In this document: positions 1 to 8,202 of the stretch, piece after piece
How the letters are laid out: each line of letters opens with the position of its first letter
How positions within the stretch are numbered: position 1 is the stretch's first letter
DNA from: Flavobacteriales bacterium
GTDB lineage: Bacteria > Bacteroidota > Bacteroidia > Flavobacteriales_F > PHOS-HE28
Reading direction: 5' to 3'
DNA: 64,000 bases
Assembly (NCBI GenBank): GCA_016702645.1
Contig: JADJDP010000003.1
Coordinates: 62,001 to 126,000, forward strand
The notes under the pieces: model-generated
What the model was told of the DNA's origin: nothing
Database searches by the model: none
Seen by the model: only the letters and a program-made list of their open reading frames with translations
Program-made: the position numbers and the translations under genes

Positions 1-702
1 GGGAATTTGCACATGGATCCTCGGTAACGGGGACATCGTGCAAGATTGCTCACCCTTGGTCGCGACCTACAGCGATCCGGGCAGCTACGACGTCACCCTC
101 ATCATCGATGCCGGGAATATCTGCGGGGCCGATACGGTGACGATCGAGGATGCGGTACTCGTGTACACACAACCGGTGGCGGATTTCGAGATGGTGCCGC
201 CGAACATCAACACGCTCGATCCGCTCGCCTACCTGAACAACACTTCCGCTGGCGCAAATGCGTACGTGTGGACGATCGATGACGCGTTCACTTCCACTGA
301 TGAGGATGTCCGTTATCTCTTCTCAGCGGAACTCGGGACCGAACATGTCATTTGCCTGGTTGCCATCGCTGCGGCCTCCTGTACGGATACCCTGTGCAAG
401 GTCCTCACGGTCGAGGATGGCCTCGCGTGTATGTGCCGAACACGTTCACGCCGGACAACAACGAGGTCAACGAGACCTTCAAGCCGATCGTGGCGGGCAT
501 CGATCCACGATTCTACCTCTTCGAGATCTACGACCGCTGGGGTTTGCGCCTCTTCAGCACCACGGACCCCGAGGCTTTCTGGGATGGCACGCTCGGTGGT
601 GAACAGGCCCCACAGGATGTGTATGTATGGAAGCTCATTGCGAAGGACGCATACAGTGGCGATCGTGTGGAGCGTATCGGCCATGTGACCTTGCTGCGCT
701 GA
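1..702 (+). CDS. CHU_C / gliding-motility-associated C-terminal domain protein, 3' part, frameshifted
   Basis: This is the 3' end of a large cell-surface protein whose start lies before the window. Reading from base 2 gives a PKD-type repeat (W-x-LGNGD, then P...Y.DPG.Y.VTL), followed by a second PKD-like segment. From about base 430 the frame changes, and the terminal domain begins VYVPNTFTPDNN and ends in VERIGHVTLLR. The VPNTFTPD start and the YDRWG...FWDGT core are typical of the CHU_C domain that targets proteins to the type IX secretion system. One G appears to be missing at about 427 (GCGTGTATG where GCGGTGTATG would keep the frame), so I read both pieces as one gene. Function: secreted or surface adhesin-like protein; the substrate is unknown. 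Confidence 0.8.
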
Positions 703-721
703 CGGCGAGGGGCCATCCGTC

Positions 722-729
722 TATCTTTG
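722..729 (+). promoter_or_regulatory. Bacteroidota -7 promoter element (TATCTTTG)
   Basis: TATCTTTG matches the Bacteroidota TAnnTTTG -7 consensus exactly. It lies 37 nt before the TTG start of the GT2 gene, in the only gap before the GT2-dihydroorotase-DUF4296 operon. No well-spaced -33 TTG was found. Confidence 0.5.
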
Positions 730-766
730 GCGGCCTCCGCCGATCGGGGGAACAACCACACGTCCG

Positions 767-1486
767 TTGTCCGAGCGCCTGGTCATCATCCCCACTTACA
801 ACGAGCAGGAGAACATCCGCAGCATCGTTGAGCATGTCCTCGGGTTGCTGCCTGCGTTCCACATCCTCGTGGTGGATGACAACTCGAAGGACGGAACCGC
901 GGATACGGTGAAAGCGCTCATGAGCGAGCATCCCGGTCGGGTGCATATCCTGCAACGGGCGGGCAAGCTCGGTCTCGGCACTGCTTACATCGCCGGCTTC
1001 AAGTGGGCCTTGGAGAAGGGCTACGGTTTCATTTTCGAGATGGACGCCGACTTTTCCCACAACCCGGACGATCTCGTGCGCTTGTACGATGCCTGTGCAA
1101 CCGGTGGTGCTGACATGAGCGTGGGTTCGCGCTATGTGAAGGGTGGGGGCGTTAGCGATTGGAGCTGGGACCGAGTGATGCTCAGCTATTGCGCTTCGCT
1201 CTATGTGCGGGCCATCCTCTGGCTGGGCGTGCGCGACACCACAGCGGGTTTCGTCTGTTATCAACGCCATGTGCTCGAAGCATTGCCGCTCGATGGGATC
1301 CAGTTCATCGGCTATGCGTTCCAGATCGAGATGAAGTATCGTGTGCGCCTCGCTGGTTTCCGCATTGCCGAGGTGCCCATCACGTTCAAGGACCGTGAGA
1401 AGGGGACGAGCAAGATGAACTCGAGCATCTTCAAGGAAGCCATCGTGGGCGTGCTGCGGATGCGCTTGTCGATCCCAAGGCCATGA
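767..1486 (+). CDS. Polyprenol monophosphomannose synthase-like GT2
   Basis: This 239-residue family 2 glycosyltransferase resembles dolichyl/polyprenyl-phosphate mannose synthases, which move mannose from GDP-mannose to a polyprenyl phosphate at the cytoplasmic membrane. Visible motifs are the N-terminal PTYNEQENI, the VVDDNSKDGT nucleotide-binding stretch, the EMDADFSHNP acidic motif and a C-terminal FKDRE-GTSKM segment. There is no C-terminal membrane domain, as in the short soluble type. The start is a TTG at 767, directly before SERLVIIPTYNE; no ATG lies nearby in frame. The stop overlaps the dihydroorotase start by 4 nt (ATGA), so the two are translationally coupled. The GT39-type protein at 51.1 kb could be a user of such lipid-linked sugars, but that link is inference. 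Confidence 0.85.
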   Translation: MSERLVIIPTYNEQENIRSIVEHVLGLLPAFHILVVDDNSKDGTADTVKALMSEHPGRVHILQRAGKLGLGTAYIAGFKWALEKGYGFIFEMDADFSHNPDDLVRLYDACATGGADMSVGSRYVKGGGVSDWSWDRVMLSYCASLYVRAILWLGVRDTTAGFVCYQRHVLEALPLDGIQFIGYAFQIEMKYRVRLAGFRIAEVPITFKDREKGTSKMNSSIFKEAIVGVLRMRLSIPRP

Positions 1487-2820
1487 GCGCCTTCGTCTTG
1501 CGTGATGCACAGGTCGTGAACGAGGGTCGGACCTTGCACGCCGATGTGCTGATCCGCGATGGCTACATCGAGCGCGTTGCGGGAGAAGGGATCGGAGCTG
1601 TGAAGAGCGCGCGCGACTTCGACGCGAAGGGTCGCCACTTGTTACCGGGCGCCATTGATGACCAGGTCCACTTTCGCGAGCCGGGGCTCACGCACAAGGA
1701 GGATATCCTTCACGGAAGCATCGCCGCTGCTGCCGGTGGCATCACCAGTTTCATGGAGATGCCCAACACGGTTCCGCAAACCCTGACGCAGGAACTACTT
1801 GCAGCCAAGTACGCGCTCGGCGCTTCTTCCTCCGTGGTGAACCACTCCTTCTACATGGGCGTGGCGAACGACAACTTGCAGGAGGTCCTACGCACGGATC
1901 CCAAGACCGTTTGTGGATTGAAGGCTTTCCTGGGATCCAGCACCGGCAATATGCTGGTGGACGATCCGGTCACCCTCGATCGGCTTTTCCGCGAGGCGCA
2001 TATGCTCATCGCCGTCCATGCCGAGGATGAACCGATGATCCGCGCGAACATGGCTCGTGCGGTGCAGCGTTGGGGCGAAGCGATACCGATGGAGGAACAT
2101 CCGCGGATCCGCAATGCCGAGGCTTGCTATGCCAGCAGCAGCCACGCGGTGGCCTTGGCGAAGGAGCATGGTACACGGCTGCATGTGCTGCACATCAGCA
2201 CGGCGCGTGAGCTTGAATTGTTCGATGCCGGGCCGCTTGAAGGCAAGAAGGTGACGTCCGAAGCGTGCGTGCACCATCTGTGGTTCACGGATGCGCAATA
2301 TGCTGCGCTTGGTTCGCGCATCAAATGGAACCCGGCGGTGAAGACGAAGGAGGATCGCGATGCCATCCGTCGTGCGGTGAACGAAGGGAGGATCGATGTG
2401 GTGGCCACCGACCATGCGCCCCACACGAGCGAGGAGAAAGAACTTCCGTACGCGAAGTGCCCGAGCGGTGGACCGCTCGTTCAGCATGCGTTGGTGGCCA
2501 TGTTGGAGATGATGCACGATGGCGTCTTCACCTTGGAGCAAGTGGTGGAGAAGATGTGTCATGCCCCCGCGCGCCTGTTCGCAGTGAAGGAACGCGGCTT
2601 CGTTCGTGAAGGCTTCAAGGCCGACCTTGTTCTGGTTGATATTGATGCCCCCTGGACAGTGGCGAAGGAGAACCTGCTCTACAAATGCGGCTGGTCACCG
2701 TTCGAAGGACAACGCTTCCGCGCGCGCGTACTGAACACATGGGTGAACGGTTCGCTCGTTTTCGCTGATGGCAAGGTGGATGGTAACGTGCGTGGGGAAC
2801 GACTGCTCTTCAACCGATGA
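1483..2820 (+). CDS. pyrC: Dihydroorotase (Bacteroidota type)
   Basis: This 445-residue amidohydrolase should interconvert N-carbamoyl-aspartate and dihydroorotate in pyrimidine synthesis. It has the metal-site strand PGAIDDQVHFREPG near residues 56-68, the FMEMPNT segment, HAEDE, a mid-protein histidine strand (LHVLHIST) and the ATDHAPH motif that carries the catalytic aspartate. The first histidine of the usual H-x-H pair is Gln here (DQVH). As I recall, this Q is common in Bacteroidota homologues, so I keep the dihydroorotase call. The gene overlaps both neighbours by 4 nt, in the gene order GT2, dihydroorotase, DUF4296. Confidence 0.9.
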   Translation: MSAFVLRDAQVVNEGRTLHADVLIRDGYIERVAGEGIGAVKSARDFDAKGRHLLPGAIDDQVHFREPGLTHKEDILHGSIAAAAGGITSFMEMPNTVPQTLTQELLAAKYALGASSSVVNHSFYMGVANDNLQEVLRTDPKTVCGLKAFLGSSTGNMLVDDPVTLDRLFREAHMLIAVHAEDEPMIRANMARAVQRWGEAIPMEEHPRIRNAEACYASSSHAVALAKEHGTRLHVLHISTARELELFDAGPLEGKKVTSEACVHHLWFTDAQYAALGSRIKWNPAVKTKEDRDAIRRAVNEGRIDVVATDHAPHTSEEKELPYAKCPSGGPLVQHALVAMLEMMHDGVFTLEQVVEKMCHAPARLFAVKERGFVREGFKADLVLVDIDAPWTVAKENLLYKCGWSPFEGQRFRARVLNTWVNGSLVFADGKVDGNVRGERLLFNR

Positions 2821-3215
2821 GGAATGCGCTGCTCTTCGCCTGTTGCGCGTTGTTCGCCTGCGAGCAAGCGGATCCGGTGCCCGAGGGCTTGATCGAGAAA
2901 CCTCTCTTCACGGAAGTGCTGGCGGAAGCCACGCTCATTGAAGCGCGGATGAACCACGAGCTCACCACCGAGGCCAAGACCAGCATACCGGTGATGCGTT
3001 ACTACGACGACCTCTTCACGGAGAAGGGCGTTACGCGCGAAGCTTTCGAGCGCACCTTCGATCACTACGCAACACGGCCGCTCGAGATGAAGGCGATCTA
3101 CGACGATGTGCTCACCGCATTGCGTCGGCAGAAGGACGAGGCTGCTCAGCGACCCGCTCCGGAGACAAAGGCCGATACGTTGGCCGCCGACTCCGCCAGC
3201 GTGCGGAAGTTGTAG
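2817..3215 (+). CDS. DUF4296 lipoprotein
   Basis: This 132-residue protein has a short hydrophobic N-terminus ending in a lipobox (LFAC, cysteine near residue 15), so it is predicted to be a lipid-anchored periplasmic protein. The rest is helical and charged and resembles DUF4296, with the pattern PVMRYYDDLFTEKGVTREAFERTFDHYATRP. The biochemical role is unknown. It starts inside the dihydroorotase stop (ATGA overlap). Its last 70 nt overlap the 3' end of the convergent epimerase gene. Both reading frames look genuine there: the overlap covers a low-complexity tail in this protein. Confidence 0.8.
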   Translation: MRNALLFACCALFACEQADPVPEGLIEKPLFTEVLAEATLIEARMNHELTTEAKTSIPVMRYYDDLFTEKGVTREAFERTFDHYATRPLEMKAIYDDVLTALRRQKDEAAQRPAPETKADTLAADSASVRKL

Positions 3216-4174
3216 CCGAGCAGCGCCTTCACCTTCTTGTTGCTGTAGCTCCGCAGGGTGATGGAACTCTGCACCGTCGCGCGCGTCACCAAGGGCGAAC
3301 TACGTGTGACCAGTGAGCGGATGCGCTCCAAGCGCCATGCAAGACCCAGCAGCCAGGTCGACGCCAGACTCGTAGGGACGGGTTTGCCCAGCGCAATGCT
3401 CAACTCCCGGAAGAGCTTCTCGTAGGTAGCGTTCTCGCCAACGAGCAGGTAACGTTCACCGCTTTCGCCGCGCTCCATGAGCACCACCATGCACGCCGCC
3501 ACATCGCGTGCATCCACGAAGGCATTGCTGCCGGAACTGTACCAACGCGTTCCGCGATGCACACGCTCCACCAAGCTCATGCTGCTCCTGCCGCTAACGC
3601 CGGGGCCCAGGATCACGCACGGGTTCACGATCACGGCGTCGAGCCCTTCGGCAATACCGCGTTGCACTTCCATCTCCGCTTGATACTTGCTGCGGGCATA
3701 GTCGCTCGTACGCTTGTCGTCCACCCACGGCAGGGTCTCATCGCGCTCGATCCCGGGTGGTGCCCAGCCGATCGCGGCGGTGGAACTCACATGGCAGAGC
3801 CGTCGTCGTCCTGAGCCTGTCGAAGGACCGGGGGCCAGGGCGGCATCCACCACACGGGCGGTGCCTTGCGTGTTCGCGCTGTACATCTCATCGGCTTTGC
3901 GCGGATCGAAAGAGACCACCGCCGCAGCATGATAGATATGCTCCACCCCGGTCATTGCCTCCGCAAGCGCTGCCACGTCCAACAGGTCGCCTTCCACCCA
4001 TTCGATGTGTTGAAGGAGCTTATTCGCGTTGGGGCTGTAGTGTCGGAAGACGCGCTCCATGATGCTCCGATCCGAACCCTTGCGGTACAAGGCGCGCACC
4101 CTGCGTCCTGCGGAAACCAGTTCGAACAGCAGATGGCTGCCCACGATGCCTGTTCCGCCGGTGACGAGATCCAT
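3146..4174 (-). CDS. NAD-dependent epimerase/dehydratase family protein
   Basis: This 342-residue extended short-chain dehydrogenase has the N-terminal Rossmann motif VTGGTGIVGSHLL and a YxxxK catalytic pair (DYARSKYQAE). It most resembles the dihydroflavonol-reductase or 3-beta-HSD-like epimerases of Bacteroidota. The substrate cannot be deduced. I chose the ATG at 4174 because the glycine motif starts five residues later; the longer open frame to 4249 adds no domain. Residues around the PSTGSGRR segment come from a small repeat inserted in the gene (3808-3828). The 3' end overlaps the DUF4296 gene by 70 nt on the other strand. Confidence 0.85.
   Translation of the reverse strand: MDLVTGGTGIVGSHLLFELVSAGRRVRALYRKGSDRSIMERVFRHYSPNANKLLQHIEWVEGDLLDVAALAEAMTGVEHIYHAAAVVSFDPRKADEMYSANTQGTARVVDAALAPGPSTGSGRRRLCHVSSTAAIGWAPPGIERDETLPWVDDKRTSDYARSKYQAEMEVQRGIAEGLDAVIVNPCVILGPGVSGRSSMSLVERVHRGTRWYSSGSNAFVDARDVAACMVVLMERGESGERYLLVGENATYEKLFRELSIALGKPVPTSLASTWLLGLAWRLERIRSLVTRSSPLVTRATVQSSITLRSYSNKKVKALLGYNFRTLAESAANVSAFVSGAGR
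3808..3828 (-). repeat. Small dispersed repeat inserted in the epimerase gene
   Basis: On the minus strand the element reads GTCCT, TCGACAGGCTC, AGGAC: 5-bp complementary arms around an 11-nt core. It encodes the PSTGSGRR-like stretch of the epimerase in frame, just before the conserved RLCHVSSTAAIG strand. The core resembles a short repeat I know from many bacterial genomes (translated as ...LSLSKDR or PSTSSGRT). A sister copy with different but still complementary arms is at 16947-16968. Confidence 0.6.
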
Positions 4175-4260
4175 TGTGCGCTGTTGGAAGGTGGAGCAAG
4201 GTAGTTCGTCGCTCCAAGGCGCTCCGGATATCTTAGCCGCCGCTCGCACGGAGCGTGATC

Positions 4261-5560
4261 ATGGCGAAGAACTTCATCGAAGAATTGCGTTGGCGCGGAT
4301 TGCTGCAAGACAGCATGCCCGGTGCTGAGGATCAACTGGCAAAAGGACCACAGCGTGGTTATATAGGCTTCGATCCAACGGCGGACAGCCTGCATGTGGG
4401 GAATCTGGTTCAGATCATGATCCTCGTTCACTTTCAGCGTTGTGGGCATAAGCCCGTCGCACTTGTTGGAGGAGCTACGGGCATGGTGGGCGATCCAAGT
4501 GGCAAGAGCGCTGAACGCAACCTGCTCGATGAAGGAGCCTTGCGTCATAACCAAGCGTGCATCCAGGCACAGCTGGAACGCTTCCTCGATTTCAGCGGTG
4601 AGAACGCTGCCGAGTTGGTGAACAATTACGACTGGTTCAAGGACATGAGCTTCCTGCAGTTCATCCGTGAGGTGGGCAAGCACATCAGCGTGAACTACAT
4701 GATGGCGAAGGACAGCGTGAAGAACCGACTGGAGACCGGCCTCAGCTTCACCGAGTTCAGCTACCAGCTCGTGCAGGGCTACGACTACTACTGGCTGTGG
4801 AAGAGCAAGGGTTGCAACTTCCAGATGGGTGGCAGCGATCAGTGGGGCAACATCACCACCGGCACGGAGTTGATCCGGCGTATGGGTGGAGAGCAAGCAG
4901 TTTCGAACCCTGCGTTCGCTGTTACGACGCCCTTGCTCACCAAGGCAGATGGATCCAAGTTCGGGAAGAGTGAGAGTGGTAACGTATGGCTGGATGCCAA
5001 GCGCACTTCACCCTACAAGTTCTATCAGTTCTGGTTGAACACGGGTGATGAAGAAGCCGCGAAGTGCTTGCGCATTTTCACGACATGGGAACAGGAGCGC
5101 ACAGAAGCGATCATTGCGGATCACGCGAAAGGCAACGCACTTGCGCACGCTACAGAAGGAACTTGCCGCTGATATCACGCGACGCACCCACGGAGAGGCC
5201 GAATTGCACGATGCTTGGGGAGCCTCGGAAATCATCTTCGGCCAAACCGACTGGGATGCACTTGGCCGTTGACCGAGCAGCAGTGGCTTAGATGTGCTCG
5301 AGAAGGTGTTCGACGCAGGCGAAAGCGGATAGCGCCTCGTTGCGAGGAGCATGTCCATCATGGCCTCCTCACCAGCTTTTGTCATGCGGCTTCCTTCCTT
5401 CAAGCAAGGGAAGCGGCGCGCTCTGAAAGAGGGAAGCATCTCCGTGAACAAGGTGAAGGCGGATGAGCAATGGTCCTTCGATAGCGCGAAGCAGGCAGGT
5501 CGATTCGTTTTGTTGCAACGCGGAAAGAAGAACTACTTCCTTGTGAAGCTCGTGAGCTAG
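4261..5560 (+). CDS. tyrS: Tyrosyl-tRNA synthetase, interrupted by several frameshifts
   Basis: The gene charges tRNA-Tyr with tyrosine in the cytoplasm. The intact part (4261-5130) carries the class I signatures HVGNL (HIGH-like) and KFGKS (KMSKS-like), plus the tyrosine-pocket motifs GFDPTADSLHVGN and GGSDQWGNI. After about 5130 the protein continues in another frame (ATHLRTLQKELAADITRR), then PLTEQQWL in a third near 5265, then DVLEKVFDAGES. It ends with the S4-like RNA-binding domain (KRRALKEGSISVNK...RGKKNYFLVKL) at 5351-5560. At least four indels are needed, the first being an extra A in GCGAAAGG. All conserved blocks are present and the gene is normally essential, so sequence error is more likely than decay. 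The start is ATG 4261; GTG 4255 is less likely. The end overlaps the convergent acyltransferase by 4 nt. Confidence 0.85.
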
Positions 5561-6570
5561 TTCTCCACGAGGAGATTACACCCCCGCACATCGCTGTGGT
5601 CGAAGCGCCCGAGCACTTCGAACGAGCCATCTGCATTCCGTCTGCCGAGATCTTGCGTACTGATGAACGGACAGCTCGCGATGTTGGCCAGGTCGATCAC
5701 GTCGATGGCACCGGTGCGGCCATCTGTCTCCTTCGCAAACGGGTCGTTCACATCGCGGATACGCACTTGCATCCACGGCGGGCAACGATAGATCCCATCG
5801 CTGGTGCTCCATGCCTGGGAGAGCAATTCCGTCATACCGTACTCGCTGTGGATCGTAGGAACGCCGAACGCGGAAATGAGGATGCGGTGCAGTTCTTCGC
5901 GAACGATCTCCGGTCGACGACCTTTCATGCCACCGGTCTCCATGATCACGGTATGCTTCAGCGGCATTGGGAACTGTTCCGCGAGGTCGAGCAAGGCGAA
6001 TGTGACGCCGAGCAACAAGGTCATGCGGCCTTCGAGTTCGGAACGTCGAAGCACATCGGCCAACTCGCTGTACTTGTACAAGTAGGTGCCGCTGAGCGGA
6101 TCGCCACTTGCGGCGATGAGCTTTTCAGCCATGTACACGAGCGAGCTTCCCGTACGCTCCAGGTAGGCAGGCAACAGCGCGAGGATCCGCCATTCCTTGG
6201 GATCGCCGTAAACGGTCTTGAACGATGTGAAGAACGAACGCTCGTAGACTTCCGGCCATGGTACATGGTGGTGGCTGGTAACTGCGCCGGTGGTTCCGCT
6301 ACTGGTGAAGGTGAGCTTCGGGTCCAGCCCTTCCAAGAGCACATGCTGGTTGCGAAATAGGGTGATGGGCAGGCAAGGGATGGCGTTGGGCTCCTTCACC
6401 GTGGCCGGATCGATCCTCGCGGCGTCAAGGAATCCACGGTACACGGGGTTGTGCGTGGCGTGCAGGCGAAATAGATCCATCGCCAACGCGTTGAAGGCAT
6501 CGGGCCCGTCGATCGCGAACGGCCGCTCCAGTAGTTGAGGAACGGCGGCGAGCAGGGGCGGGGCCTTCAT
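5557..6570 (-). CDS. LuxE/PaaK-like acyltransferase (adenylate-forming fold)
   Basis: This 337-residue protein looks like the LuxE acyl-protein synthetase family, related to adenylate-forming acid:CoA ligases. It has a TFTSSGTTG loop (the usual phosphate-binding SGTTG), a GGMKGRRPE segment, HSEYGMTELLSQAW and a C-terminal GRFDHSDVRGCN motif. Such proteins activate or transfer acyl groups, but the substrate is not predictable. No luxC or luxD partner is nearby, so bioluminescence is not implied. It ends 4 nt into the convergent tyrS 3' end and is divergent from the lipoprotein at 6583 across only 12 nt. Confidence 0.7.
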   Translation of the reverse strand: MKAPPLLAAVPQLLERPFAIDGPDAFNALAMDLFRLHATHNPVYRGFLDAARIDPATVKEPNAIPCLPITLFRNQHVLLEGLDPKLTFTSSGTTGAVTSHHHVPWPEVYERSFFTSFKTVYGDPKEWRILALLPAYLERTGSSLVYMAEKLIAASGDPLSGTYLYKYSELADVLRRSELEGRMTLLLGVTFALLDLAEQFPMPLKHTVIMETGGMKGRRPEIVREELHRILISAFGVPTIHSEYGMTELLSQAWSTSDGIYRCPPWMQVRIRDVNDPFAKETDGRTGAIDVIDLANIASCPFISTQDLGRRNADGSFEVLGRFDHSDVRGCNLLVEN

Positions 6571-6582
6571 ACTTTTGGGACC

Positions 6583-7095
6583 ATGCTTACGAAGCGCGGT
6601 GATCGGGCAAAACTAGGGGCGGCCTTGCTGTTGGCAGGTTCGCTGTTCACCGCTTGCCTCAAACCGGAGGAATTTCCCGCCGAGCCGGTCATCGAATACC
6701 AAGCGTTCGAGCAGTTCGGCGATTCTGCTTCGTTCATCATCTCCTTCACGGATGGTGATGGTGATATTGGGCTCGACCCCTCGGACAATGACCCGCCCTT
6801 CGATACGGCATCGCTCTACTACCACAACTTGTTCCTGGAGATGGACACGGTGCGGAATGGCGTCTGGGGCAACGTGGGCTTTGCGATCCCTTTGCATTAT
6901 CGCATACCGCGCATCACACCCACTGGACAGAACAAAGCCCTTGAGGGTGAGATCGCGGTCGCGCTCACACCCTGGCCGATCGTCCAAACCGCCCAACCCC
7001 CATGGGATACGGTGCGTTTCACTGCCCGCATCTACGACCGCTCCCTCAACGAGAGCAATTCGGTCACGAGCGAAGTGATCAAGGTGATCGACTGA
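6583..7095 (+). CDS. Putative lipoprotein with calcium-binding-like acidic loop
   Basis: A 170-residue exported lipoprotein: basic start MLTKRGDRAK, hydrophobic LGAALLLAGSLFTAC with the lipobox cysteine, then the mature protein. The FTDGDGDIGLDPSDNDPPF segment is rich in Asp and Gly, as often seen in Bacteroidota surface proteins of unknown role. I use ATG 6583 because it gives a normal signal peptide; the upstream frame to 6535 overlaps the divergent gene. A TACTTTTG box (6570-6577) sits only 5 nt before this ATG, so the mRNA may be almost leaderless. Confidence 0.65.
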   Translation: MLTKRGDRAKLGAALLLAGSLFTACLKPEEFPAEPVIEYQAFEQFGDSASFIISFTDGDGDIGLDPSDNDPPFDTASLYYHNLFLEMDTVRNGVWGNVGFAIPLHYRIPRITPTGQNKALEGEIAVALTPWPIVQTAQPPWDTVRFTARIYDRSLNESNSVTSEVIKVID

Positions 7096-7121
7096 CGTCG
7101 GACCGGCTCACCACCTCCGGC

Positions 7122-7129
7122 TACATTTG
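7122..7129 (+). promoter_or_regulatory. -7 promoter element (TACATTTG) of the sensor kinase
   Basis: Exact TAnnTTTG match in the 57-nt gap between the lipoprotein stop and the kinase start, 23 nt before the ATG at 7153. No properly spaced -33 TTG is visible. Confidence 0.5.
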
Positions 7130-7152
7130 GTGCGCATCGCCGCTCTCGCGGG

Positions 7153-8202
7153 ATGGTTCACATGCGCCAGCTCACCACTCGACAAGTTGCTGTCTTCGCC
7201 GCGCTCGTTGTGGCGTTGGTCGCGGCCGGAGCTACCGCATTGCTCATCGAGCGGCCGGAGCTATTCACCAGCGACTGGTGGATCGCGATCGCTGCGGTGT
7301 TGACGTTCGGAACGGCCTACCTCGCTTTCCATTTCGGGATTGAACGGTTCGTGCACAACCGCATCAAAGTGCTCTACCGCACGGTGCACGACCTCAAGCG
7401 CAGTCGCGATCCGGTCGGTGGTCCGCAGCCAACGGGTGATGGGCTCAGTCGGGTGAACGCCGAAGTGATGGAATGGGCCAGCGAGCGACGGAGCGAGATC
7501 AAGGAGCTTCGCGAGCGCGAGCAGTTCCGGCGGGAGTTCATCGGGAACCTGGCGCACGAGCTGAAGACGCCCATTTTCAACATCCAGGGCTATGTGCTCA
7601 CGTTGCTCGAGGGTGGATTGGAGGATGAAAAGGTGAACCGCGACTTCTTGAAACGCGCGAACAACGGCGTGGACCGCTTGATGAAGATCGTGGAGGACCT
7701 GGACATGATTGCCAAGTTGGAGAGCGGCGTGATGGAGCTGCGCACCATGCGCATGGATCTGCACGAGTCCGTGGACGAGTGCATCGCGTCGCTGGAGTTG
7801 CGTGCGAAGGAGAAGGGCATGGTACTACGCAACGAGGTGGAGCAGGGCATCTGGGTCCTGGCCGATCGCGGGCGGTTGGGACAGGTGTTCATGAACCTGC
7901 TCACCAACGCCATCAATTACGGCAAAGCGGGAGGTGTCTGCGCGGTCACGAGCTATCCATTGGGCAATCAAGTGGTGGTTGAGGTGATGGACGACGGCAT
8001 CGGCATCAGTGTGGAACACTTGCCGCGCTTGTTCGAGCGGTTCTACCGGGTGGGAAAGAGCCGCGCTCGCAACGAAGGAGGATCCGGTCTCGGTCTCGCC
8101 ATCGTCAAGCACATCATCGATGCGCATGGGCAGACGATCACCGTGAAGAGCGAGGAAGGCAAAGGCACCACGTTCACCTTCACCTTGCAACAGGCGGATT
8201 GA
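7153..8202 (+). CDS. Membrane sensor histidine kinase
   Basis: This 349-residue kinase has two N-terminal membrane segments (about residues 8-28 and 42-60) with almost no periplasmic loop, so it probably senses a membrane or cytoplasmic cue. The dimerisation box is FIGNLAHELKTPIFN, with H135 as the phospho-acceptor. It is followed by the ATPase N box (NLLTNAINYG), G1 (DDGIGI), the F box (LFERFYRVGKSR) and G2 (GGSGLGLAIVKHI). No response regulator is adjacent. The cognate regulator must be elsewhere unless it pairs with the OmpR-type regulator at 48.9 kb, which has its own kinase. Its stop directly abuts the stop of the convergent nuclease gene. Confidence 0.9.
   Translation: MVHMRQLTTRQVAVFAALVVALVAAGATALLIERPELFTSDWWIAIAAVLTFGTAYLAFHFGIERFVHNRIKVLYRTVHDLKRSRDPVGGPQPTGDGLSRVNAEVMEWASERRSEIKELREREQFRREFIGNLAHELKTPIFNIQGYVLTLLEGGLEDEKVNRDFLKRANNGVDRLMKIVEDLDMIAKLESGVMELRTMRMDLHESVDECIASLELRAKEKGMVLRNEVEQGIWVLADRGRLGQVFMNLLTNAINYGKAGGVCAVTSYPLGNQVVVEVMDDGIGISVEHLPRLFERFYRVGKSRARNEGGSGLGLAIVKHIIDAHGQTITVKSEEGKGTTFTFTLQQAD

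Noticed and set aside
5557..6570. Bioluminescence locus from the LuxE-like gene
   Set aside because: No luxAB, luxC or luxD around; the family is wider than light production.
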